From an uncultured Alistipes sp. (lineage in GTDB: Bacteria > Bacteroidota > Bacteroidia > Bacteroidales > Rikenellaceae): a stretch of DNA of 64,000 bases. A program made the position numbers and the translations under genes. Of this stretch, positions 45,154 through 51,989 are shown piece after piece; position 1 is the first letter of the stretch; the number at the start of each line of letters is the position of its first letter. Location of the stretch: assembly GCA_944326035.1 (NCBI GenBank), contig CALVCS010000011.1, forward strand, positions 248,001-312,000, in the 5' to 3' direction. The notes beneath the pieces are model-generated. The model searched no databases, had not been told where the DNA came from, and saw only the letters and a list, made by a program, of their open reading frames with translations.

Positions 45154-46038
45154 TTATAAATCTAAACCCACTTTGCAGGCGTGGCCTTCGGCGCGTTCCT
45201 GGGCCATCCTCTCTTTCCGACTTTCGAGGGTGCGGTACATCCCTTGACGGCGCATCGCTTCGTCGAAATCGACCTGATGACCGTCGAACTCGGGCCCTTC
45301 CACACAGGTGAAACGGGTCTTTCCACCCACGGTGACCCGACACGCTCCACACATGCCCGTACCATCGACCATCAGGGTGTTCAGGCTGACGGTCGTTTTC
45401 TGCCCGTACTTGAGGGTGGTCAGGCAGACGAATTTCATCATAATCATCGGACCGATCGCAATGACTTCGTCATATTTTTTGCCTTGTTCTTCTACGAGTT
45501 CGCTCAGCAGACCCGTTACCATGCCTTTGTATCCTTCGCTGCCGTCATCGGTGGCCAGATAGACCTCTCCGGCCACTTTGCGCATGGCATCGACCAGGAT
45601 CAACGCCTGTTTGTTTTTGGCGCCGATAATGACATCGGCCTGTATGCCGTGTTCGTGCAGCCATTTGACCTGCGGATAGACCGGTGCAGTCCCTACCCCG
45701 CCCGCTACGAACAAGATTTTTTTGGAACGCAGAAGGTCGAGGTCGGTGTGGACCAGTTCGGAGGGGCGGCCCAGCGGCCCGGCAAAGTCGGCGATGGAAT
45801 CCCCTTCGTTCAGGGTACACAATTTGCCGGTCGAGTAACCGACCGTTTGGGTTACGATCGTCACATAGCCTTCTTCGGCATTGTAGTCGGCGATCGTCAA
45901 CGGAACGCGTTCGCCCTGCTCGTCGATACGCAGAATGATGAATTGTCCCGGTTGGGCCGCATGAGCTACCCGAGGTGCTTCGATGTTCATCAGGTAGATC
46001 TGATCGGTAAGGGCTTGTTTTTTGAGAATACGGAACAT
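45154..46038 (-). CDS. nfnA: NADH-binding subunit of Nfn transhydrogenase (PyrK/SudB-like)
   Basis: 294 residues. A ferredoxin-reductase-like fold with RVPLTIADYN (FAD) and LFVAGGVGTAPVYPQVKWL (NAD). Near the C-terminus VDGTGMCGACRVTV and TCVEGPEF hold the [2Fe-2S] cysteines. The protein is a close relative of the dihydroorotate dehydrogenase electron-transfer subunit; linkage to nfnB, 9 bases downstream, decides for Nfn. No pyrD is present. Confidence 0.88.
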   Translation of the reverse strand: MFRILKKQALTDQIYLMNIEAPRVAHAAQPGQFIILRIDEQGERVPLTIADYNAEEGYVTIVTQTVGYSTGKLCTLNEGDSIADFAGPLGRPSELVHTDLDLLRSKKILFVAGGVGTAPVYPQVKWLHEHGIQADVIIGAKNKQALILVDAMRKVAGEVYLATDDGSEGYKGMVTGLLSELVEEQGKKYDEVIAIGPMIMMKFVCLTTLKYGQKTTVSLNTLMVDGTGMCGACRVTVGGKTRFTCVEGPEFDGHQVDFDEAMRRQGMYRTLESRKERMAQERAEGHACKVGLDL

Positions 46039-46059
46039 GGATGGTGAGGTTTGAGCGAT

Positions 46060-47154
46060 TTACAGGATGGTGGCGGCCAGTCGAATCTCACGCATGGGTC
46101 GTTGGGGGTCGTTGAGGATAATGACCGTATTATCCATAAACCGACCCGATTCGACGCCGGTGGTATTTAAGGTGGCCGTAAACGTGATACGTTGTCCCGG
46201 GTTGAGCGTCATGCCTTCGTGTAGCGTGACGGTCGTGTGAGGACCTTGTTTAAGGTGTTGTATGCGAAGCGGTTGATTGCCGCTGTTGGTAATCGTAAAT
46301 TCCCGTTTGCGGATCGAACCGGCCTTGAGGTTTCCAAAATGGTAATATTGGGACGAAAAGACAGCTTTGGCGGCCTGATCGAGTTCCTGTTGACTCAGCG
46401 AAGAGAAATCTTCGGTAGCGATACCGGTGGCGGAAAAACGGGTTTTGGCCGGGGTCCCGTTGATCACCAGATGGAATTCGTCGTTCAGTCGGCCCCACAA
46501 ATCGGCTTCTCGCAGGTCGTAACTCAGCGTCATCACCCCTTTCCCTCCGGGAGGAAGTGTCTTTTGGGAGAGGACGACGGTAAAATAGTTATTTTTTTTC
46601 GCATAAGCGACATCCAGGGCAATCGTCGTCGGCGAGTTGTTCATATATTCGACGGTGGTGGATTTGGTGCCGCCGCGAGGCAGGTAGCCCAGACCGCAGG
46701 TTTGTCGGGTGGTTCGGAGCCCTCCGCTCACGGCTACCGGATACTCCTCTTCCGGGGAACGGGGACGGCCAATCACAACCCCCGTGATATGCAATTGGTT
46801 TTGATTCTGACTGCTGCGGCTGGTGACCGTAATGGTTTTCTGAAAGGGTCCGGGACGACTTTCCGGATTGAAGGTTACTTTGATCGTTCCGTTTCGCCCG
46901 GGTAGAATGGGGGCTCGGGTATATTCCGGCGTGGTACAGCCACAGGTCGTCGTCACGCGTTCGATGACAAATGGGTCCTGTCCGGTATTGGTGAAGACGA
47001 ACGTGTGCGACACCTCTCCATCGGCCTCCTGGATGGTGCCGAAATTCCAACTCTCTTCGGTAAATTTCATGGTCGAAGGAGTTTTGCTCTGAGCTTGGGG
47101 GATACCCTGAAAAAAGAGCCCGAGGGTGGAAAGCAGAATCGCAAAAGTTCTCAT
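46060..47154 (-). CDS. Secreted DUF1573 protein
   Basis: 364 residues. Signal peptide near residues 1-22. The first domain (about 30-130) is a classical DUF1573 Ig-like unit: WNFGTIQEADGEVSHTFVFTNTGQDPFVIERVTTTCGCTTPEYTRAPILPG; the CGC cysteine pair is the family mark. A second, divergent unit starts near residue 270 (YYHFGNLKAGSIRKREFTITNSGNQPLRIQHL). DUF1573 proteins are periplasmic or surface-associated in Bacteroidetes; function is unknown. It lies between bioB and nfnA on the same strand, 20-21 bases from each, so it may be co-transcribed with both. Confidence 0.87.
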   Translation of the reverse strand: MRTFAILLSTLGLFFQGIPQAQSKTPSTMKFTEESWNFGTIQEADGEVSHTFVFTNTGQDPFVIERVTTTCGCTTPEYTRAPILPGRNGTIKVTFNPESRPGPFQKTITVTSRSSQNQNQLHITGVVIGRPRSPEEEYPVAVSGGLRTTRQTCGLGYLPRGGTKSTTVEYMNNSPTTIALDVAYAKKNNYFTVVLSQKTLPPGGKGVMTLSYDLREADLWGRLNDEFHLVINGTPAKTRFSATGIATEDFSSLSQQELDQAAKAVFSSQYYHFGNLKAGSIRKREFTITNSGNQPLRIQHLKQGPHTTVTLHEGMTLNPGQRITFTATLNTTGVESGRFMDNTVIILNDPQRPMREIRLAATIL

Positions 47155-47174
47155 GACAGCATCGTTTTCGGAGG

Positions 47175-48146
47175 TTAAATTTCGAATCCGTGTGAGCGGA
47201 ACAGGGTAAAATCGGTATCGATTTTCGAGCCGGCCGTAGTCAGCATATCGCCCACGATCGAGGCGCTGACCCCGCAGAACAGCAAACGCTCTTCGAGGTG
47301 TTTGATCCGGTTACGACCGCCGGCCAGACGAATGTCGGCGGAGGGGTTGATAATGCGCATCATGGCCATGGCGCGTAGTACATGGCGATCACTCAGCGGT
47401 GGGGTGTTTTCGAGCGCGGTGCCGGGGATGGGGTTGAGCACATTGACCGGAATAGAGTCGACCCCGATTTGTTGCAGGGTGACGGCCAGCTCGACGCGTT
47501 GTTCTTCGCTCTCTCCCATGCCGATAATGCCACCTGAACAGATGCTCAGTCCGACCTCTTTGGCCCACCGGATGGTCTGGATCTTTTCTTCGGGGGTATG
47601 GGTGGTGCACAGCTGTTTAAAGTATGAGGGGGCTGTCTCCAGGTTGCAGTGATAACGCTCTACGCCGCTCTCTTTCAGTTTTTGCAGTTGCTCCCGATTC
47701 AACAGGCCCATGGAGGCGCACAGATGAATCTTGACCTGCGATCCGAGCTGACGGTATATGCGGCACACTTTGTCGATTTCCCGGTCGGTCAGGCTGCGAC
47801 CGCTGGTGACCAACGAGAATCGTTTGACCCCTTTTGCCGCATTGTGTTGCGCTTCGGCTAACACCTCGGGTTCATCGACCAGCGGGTAGATATGGATGTC
47901 GGTGTGATAGAACTTCGATTGAGCGCACCATTTGCAGTCCTCGCTGCATCGACCGCTGCGGGCATTCATGATGGAACACGTGTCGAACCGTTGTCCTTGA
48001 TAATGGGTCCGCAACCGATGTGCCAAGGCGTACAGATCCTCCTCGGGGGTGGTGCGCAGCAAGGCCAATGCTTCGTCATAGCCGATGCGGTATCCTTCGA
48101 TCAGTCGATTTTCCAGCTCTGTGAGTGTAGAAATATGGGAGTTCAT
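47175..48146 (-). CDS. bioB: Biotin synthase
   Basis: 323 residues. The radical-SAM motif is CSEDCKWC (about residues 67-74, CxxxCxxC), followed by HTDIHIYPLV; the [2Fe-2S]-ligand region includes HLCASMG and the YHCNLETAPS segment; RLAGGRNRI is also conserved. It inserts sulfur into dethiobiotin. bioD, the preceding step, is divergently transcribed next door. The other bio genes (bioF, A, C/H) are not in this window. Confidence 0.97.
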   Translation of the reverse strand: MNSHISTLTELENRLIEGYRIGYDEALALLRTTPEEDLYALAHRLRTHYQGQRFDTCSIMNARSGRCSEDCKWCAQSKFYHTDIHIYPLVDEPEVLAEAQHNAAKGVKRFSLVTSGRSLTDREIDKVCRIYRQLGSQVKIHLCASMGLLNREQLQKLKESGVERYHCNLETAPSYFKQLCTTHTPEEKIQTIRWAKEVGLSICSGGIIGMGESEEQRVELAVTLQQIGVDSIPVNVLNPIPGTALENTPPLSDRHVLRAMAMMRIINPSADIRLAGGRNRIKHLEERLLFCGVSASIVGDMLTTAGSKIDTDFTLFRSHGFEI

Positions 48147-48206
48147 GATGAGTCAGATGTGTATATAAAAAGGGTTTTATAAGGAACGCAGACTTTCGGG
48201 GAAATA

Positions 48207-48238
48207 TTTGGTTCCAATAAACAAAGGTACTACTTTTG
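48207..48238. promoter_or_regulatory. Overlapping face-to-face bioD and bioB promoter boxes
   Basis: Plus strand, bioD: TTTG at 48207-48210, 20-base spacer, TACTTTTG at 48231-48238, 20 bases before the ATG. Minus strand, bioB: TACCTTTG at 48222-48229. The two -7 boxes are separated by one base and form a near-palindrome (CAAAGGTA-C-TACTTTTG). Both cannot be bound by polymerase at once. Confidence 0.6.
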
Positions 48239-48257
48239 GGGGTAAAATTTTATTCCC

Positions 48258-48947
48258 ATGAATGATAAAAATATCTATTTTGTCAGTGGAATCGATACCG
48301 ATGCCGGGAAAAGCGTGGTAACGGGCGTGTTGGCACGGAGATGGCGTGAAGAGGGGCGTCGGGTCATTACGCAAAAATTTATTCAGACCGGGAATCGCTC
48401 GATGTCGGAAGATATCGAATTGCATCGTCGTCTGATGGGGATTCCTTTGCAACCGGAAGATCTGGATGGAACGACCTGTCCGCTGATCTTCACCTATCCC
48501 TCGTCGCCCCAGCTGGCCGCCCGCTTGGATGGCCGGGAGATCGATCTCTCGTTGGTCGATCGGAGCAGTCAGCAACTGTTGAAGCAGTATGATACGGTCT
48601 TGTTAGAGGGAGCCGGAGGGTTGTTTGTCCCGATCACCGATACGTACAGTACGATCGATTATATTGCAGAACGACACTTGCCCTTGATCCTGGTGACCAC
48701 TTCGCGTCTGGGCAGTATCAATCATACGGTCTTGTCTTTAGAGGCTTGTCGGGCCCGCGGTATCGAGGTGGCGATGTTGGCGTATAATCTCTATCCGACC
48801 ACCGATGCGCCGATTGTGGAGGATACGCGTCGTTATCTGAAACAATATATAGCTCGTTATCATCGGACGGCCCGTTGGATGGAGATCGACGGCAATAAAC
48901 AGATAATCAGTTTGTCGGATATCGTTGAAGGCTCTTCGGAGAAATAA
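48258..48947 (+). CDS. bioD: Dethiobiotin synthetase
   Basis: 229 residues. The P-loop near the N-terminus is SGIDTDAGKSVVTG (G-x4-GKS), LLEGAGGLFVPI is the second conserved block and LVTTSRLGSINHTVLSLEA the third. It forms the ureido ring of dethiobiotin from diaminopelargonate, CO2 and ATP. It is divergent from bioB. Confidence 0.96.
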   Translation: MNDKNIYFVSGIDTDAGKSVVTGVLARRWREEGRRVITQKFIQTGNRSMSEDIELHRRLMGIPLQPEDLDGTTCPLIFTYPSSPQLAARLDGREIDLSLVDRSSQQLLKQYDTVLLEGAGGLFVPITDTYSTIDYIAERHLPLILVTTSRLGSINHTVLSLEACRARGIEVAMLAYNLYPTTDAPIVEDTRRYLKQYIARYHRTARWMEIDGNKQIISLSDIVEGSSEK

Positions 48948-48994
48948 TTTCGAGAAAAAGCGTGCAGAAAAATGAAATTTTTTTCGATAGTTTC

Positions 48995-49025
48995 TTTGGA
49001 GAATAAAGATTTTGCCTTATATTTG
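48995..49025 (+). promoter_or_regulatory. Consensus promoter for tRNA-Asn
   Basis: TTTG at 48995-48998, exactly 19 bases, TATATTTG at 49018-49025: a complete match to the Bacteroidetes -33/-7 pattern, 35 bases upstream of the tRNA 5' end. Confidence 0.8.
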
Positions 49026-49060
49026 CACTCGCAAAAGCGATAGAGCTGGTTGCGATACTT

Positions 49061-49137
49061 TCCTCAATAGCTCAGTTGGTTAGAGCACCTGACTGTTAAT
49101 CAGGGGGTCCCAGGTTCAAGTCCTGGTTGAGGAGCCA
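49061..49137 (+). tRNA. tRNA-Asn (anticodon GTT), CCA encoded
   Basis: 77 bases. Acceptor stem TCCTCAA pairs with TTGAGGA; D-arm GCTC...GAGC; anticodon arm CCTGA-CTGTTAA-TCAGG with anticodon GTT; T-arm CCAGG-TTCAAGT-CCTGG; discriminator G and genomic CCA. The strand is plus and it has its own promoter and terminator. Confidence 0.97.
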
Positions 49138-49151
49138 GAGAATCAGAAAAT

Positions 49152-49190
49152 AAAGCGGTTACGATCTTGATCGTAACCGCTTTTGTTTTT
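49152..49190. terminator. Terminator after tRNA-Asn
   Basis: 15-bp perfect inverted repeat (AAAGCGGTTACGATC at 49152-49166, complement at 49169-49183) with a tight loop, then a T-rich run to 49190. It may also serve the convergent GIN gene. Confidence 0.88.
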
Positions 49191-49236
49191 GGTGCCTCGG
49201 GGCAGGCAGTACCCTACTGCGTTTGTTTGGAGAGGT

Positions 49237-49974
49237 CTAAGGACGGGTTAAGTTGGATGTGTTGATTTTGGATAAACCAGAGGTATTCTGGTGGGCCTGG
49301 ACGGCGAGACCGGAGAGGGAAATGCTGGACATGCCGCTGGCTGTGGCATCCACGTTTTGAACGTTGATCTGAGCCGACAGAAAGGACATTCCGGAGCAAT
49401 CGATGTCGAGCGTGTTGGAACGGAGGGATGCATCGGACAGTCGACCGACACCGGAAATGTTGATCTGCATTTTCTGTGCAACGGAGGCGGAGAAGTCAGA
49501 TACTCTCGTGGCTCCGGATTGTTTGTACAGCAAAGAATTGCTTTGTAAAGAGAGATTTTGGATGGAGCAGGCTCCGTCGATCTTGATTTGAGCTTGGTCG
49601 GCAGTAAACGTGTTTTGAGCTTTCAGACGGCAGGCTCCGCTCAGTCGTAAATATTGGAGACTGGAGATCGTGACATAAGCGGTTAGGGGTTTATGATCAC
49701 AGCTTTTGAGTGACCGGTCGCTCTGATTGGGTTTGAAGGTCAGATAGAGCGTTTCCCCCTCGATGCGACAATCGAAGTAGGGCTTCAATTCGGGGTTGAA
49801 GGTAAGTTTGGCGCCAGGCTGATCGCCTTGTATGAGGGTGATGTCCCACCACCCCTCCGCCTTGATTTGGGTGATTTTTTCTCCGGTCAGAAAGATCGTT
49901 TCAGGGGTTTCTTGGGCCGATAGTCCGCATATTTCGCAAAACCAGACTATCAACATACTAATGAAGTGTATCAT
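49237..49974 (-). CDS. Secreted GIN-domain (DUF2807) protein
   Basis: 245 residues with a signal peptide (residues 1-21, ending GLSAQ). The mature part is a run of short beta-solenoid strands with the DUF2807 pattern: ITQIKAEGWWDITLIQGD, then YVTISSLQYLRLSGACRLKAQN, AQIKIDGACSIQNLSLQ, LYKQSGATRVSDFSA, LDIDCSGMSFLSAQ and VDATASGMSSISLSG. Such proteins are abundant in Bacteroidetes and often sit by envelope-stress regulators; none is present here. Function is unknown. Confidence 0.88.
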   Translation of the reverse strand: MIHFISMLIVWFCEICGLSAQETPETIFLTGEKITQIKAEGWWDITLIQGDQPGAKLTFNPELKPYFDCRIEGETLYLTFKPNQSDRSLKSCDHKPLTAYVTISSLQYLRLSGACRLKAQNTFTADQAQIKIDGACSIQNLSLQSNSLLYKQSGATRVSDFSASVAQKMQINISGVGRLSDASLRSNTLDIDCSGMSFLSAQINVQNVDATASGMSSISLSGLAVQAHQNTSGLSKINTSNLTRP

Positions 49975-50081
49975 ATTCTGATAAAATTAAATGAGTTTTA
50001 CTTTTACCATAAACGAATACCGTGCCGTTTTTGTAAGTGATTGATTTTATTTGTGTTGTGAAAATTGTACAGGGCTGAAGT

Positions 50082-50118
50082 GTCAAAAAAATAGACACCC
50101 ACTGTCTAATTTTTTGAC
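50082..50118. promoter_or_regulatory. 16-bp inverted repeat upstream of the ABC exporter (candidate operator)
   Basis: GTCAAAAAAATAGACA (50082-50097) and TGTCTAATTTTTTGAC (50103-50118) are complementary with one mismatch, 5-base spacer. Each arm also contains TGTC-N9-GAC. It lies in the 271-base gap between the divergent GIN gene and the ABC exporter, about 105 bases upstream of the exporter's -7 box. It is not followed by a T-run on the plus strand, so an operator is likelier than a terminator. Confidence 0.5.
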
Positions 50119-50223
50119 GTGAACGCCCCATGATGCACGGGTGGGCTTTTCCGGGCGCCGGAGGAATCGGTTTTATTCCGCCGGGAGGCGGGTGGAACGA
50201 GGAAGGTTTGAAAATTTATCCGT

Positions 50224-50231
50224 ATCTTTCG
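50224..50231 (+). promoter_or_regulatory. Predicted -7 box for the ABC exporter operon
   Basis: TATCTTTC, one base off TAnnTTTG. It lies 15 bases before the GTG at 50246 and inside the longer open frame, which argues for the GTG start rather than one at 50141. Confidence 0.4.
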
Positions 50232-50245
50232 ATTTCTTTCAGGCG

Positions 50246-51985
50246 GTGAAGTCCTTCGACGTGAAAACCTATTGGCACATATTAAAACAATATCGGGTCG
50301 GATTGTGGATCAGTCCCCTACTGGTTATGATCGTGGTGCTGTGCGAGACGATTCAACCCTATTTCATGTCGGTCGTGGTCGATCGGGGTGTATTGTTGCG
50401 GGATATGTCGGTCATTACGCACATCGGTGGCTGGATGATCGGTAGTGCCCTGATCGGTCTGGTGGCCAATGTCTGCAATGTGTATGTGTCGTCGCGGGTG
50501 TCGACGGGCTTCGGTACCGATCTGCGGGCTACCCTATTTGCCCATATTCAACGTCTCTCCTTTTCGGACATAGATCGTTTCGGGTCCTCCTCGCTCATTA
50601 CCCGAATGACCAATGATATCACCAAAATTCAACAGGTTGTTCTGATGTCGATGCGGCTGCTGTTGCGGGCCCCGATGATGCTCTGTCTGGCCATTTTTTT
50701 TGTGGTACGCATCGATGCCGAGATGGCGTGGGTGTTGCTGGGCTGCATTCCTTTGTTGGGCGGAGGCGTTTACCTGATTTTGCGGAAAGGTTTTCCCTTT
50801 TTTATGCGGGTACAGCGTCTGGTCGACGCCTTGAACGGGGTCGTTCGGGAAAATCTGATTAATATTCGGGTGGTCAAGTCGTTTGTACGCGAAGATTTCG
50901 AAACCCGTAAGTTTGAGGCTCGTAGCGAACAGTTGAAAGATACGGTGATTCGTGCTTCGAATATCGTGGTGCTGTTGTTCCCGCTCATGCAGCTGATCTT
51001 GAATCTGTCGGTGGTGGTGATTCTCTGGAGCGGCGCCTATCGGGTAGCAAACGGTACGTTGCAGGTAGGCGAACTGATCTCGTTTGTCAACTATCTGATG
51101 CAGATTCTGATGTCGTTGATGATGCTTTCGATGGTGATCATGATCGTCGCCCGAGCTGCGGCTTCGTCGCAGCGAGTCAACGAGGTACTCGATGCCGAAC
51201 CCTCCTTGACCGATACCCCGGTGGGTCGACAAAATCGCTATCGGGTTGAACGAGGAGAGGTGGAATTTCGGAATGTCTCGTTTCGGTATGCCGGCGGAGA
51301 GACCGATGTGCTGCACGAGGTGAGTTTCCAGGTCCATAGCGGCGAGGTTGTGGCGGTGGCCGGGGCGACCGGAGCGGCGAAAAGTTCCCTCATGCAGCTG
51401 ATCCCTCGTTTGTATGACGTAACGCGCGGAGAGGTGCGGGTGGATGGAGTCGATGTGCGGGATTATGCTTTGGAGGCGTTGCATCAGGGCATCGGCATGG
51501 TTCTTCAACAGAGTGAACTGTTTAGTGGTTCGATTTTGGAGAATCTACGCTGGGGAAAGGCCGATGCTTCGCGGGAGGAGGTCGAACAGGCGGCTCGCGC
51601 CGCCCAGGCGCATGCTTTTATCGAGGCTATGCCGGAGGGGTACGACACGTTGTTAGGACGTGGAGGCGTCAATCTTTCGGGAGGACAAAAACAGCGTTTA
51701 TGCATTGCCCGGGCTCTGTTGCGTCGGCCGAAAGTGTTGATTTTGGATGACAGTACCAGTGCGGTGGATGCGGAAACCGAACGCAATCTGTGGCACAGTC
51801 TGCGGGCCTATTTAGGTCGGACGACCCTCTTGGTGATTACCCAGCGGGTGCAGACCATGCAGGCTGCCGATCGGGTCATGGTGCTCGAAGAGGGGCGCTT
51901 GGAGGCGATCGGAACGCCCGAAGAACTTCAGGTCGTCTCGCCGGCGTACCGGGAAATTTATCGTTCACAACAACTATTTGTTTAA
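50246..51985 (+). CDS. Heterodimeric ABC exporter, degenerate half (TM287/LmrC-like)
   Basis: 579 residues from the GTG at 50246 (MKSFDVKTYWHILKQYRVGLW); a longer frame from 50141 adds Arg-rich residues overlapping the promoter box. Six membrane helices (residues 15-310) then a nucleotide-binding domain. Signature LSGGQ is intact, but the Walker B glutamate is Asp (LILDDSTSAVD) and the switch His is Gln (VITQRVQ), as in the degenerate half of TM287/288-type exporters. Unusually the Walker A reads GATGAAKSS: the invariant Gly before Lys379 is Ala. The partner gene begins 4 bases after the stop. Confidence 0.88.
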   Translation: MKSFDVKTYWHILKQYRVGLWISPLLVMIVVLCETIQPYFMSVVVDRGVLLRDMSVITHIGGWMIGSALIGLVANVCNVYVSSRVSTGFGTDLRATLFAHIQRLSFSDIDRFGSSSLITRMTNDITKIQQVVLMSMRLLLRAPMMLCLAIFFVVRIDAEMAWVLLGCIPLLGGGVYLILRKGFPFFMRVQRLVDALNGVVRENLINIRVVKSFVREDFETRKFEARSEQLKDTVIRASNIVVLLFPLMQLILNLSVVVILWSGAYRVANGTLQVGELISFVNYLMQILMSLMMLSMVIMIVARAAASSQRVNEVLDAEPSLTDTPVGRQNRYRVERGEVEFRNVSFRYAGGETDVLHEVSFQVHSGEVVAVAGATGAAKSSLMQLIPRLYDVTRGEVRVDGVDVRDYALEALHQGIGMVLQQSELFSGSILENLRWGKADASREEVEQAARAAQAHAFIEAMPEGYDTLLGRGGVNLSGGQKQRLCIARALLRRPKVLILDDSTSAVDAETERNLWHSLRAYLGRTTLLVITQRVQTMQAADRVMVLEEGRLEAIGTPEELQVVSPAYREIYRSQQLFV

Positions 51986-51989
51986 CGTT

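Noticed and set aside
45154..46038. Dihydroorotate dehydrogenase electron-transfer subunit (pyrK)
   Set aside because: Sequence is compatible, but there is no pyrD next to it and the nfnB neighbour decides.
50141..50245. Longer N-terminus for the ABC exporter half from the GTG at 50141
   Set aside because: The extra 35 residues are Arg/Gly-rich, unlike exporter N-termini, and include the likely promoter box at 50224.
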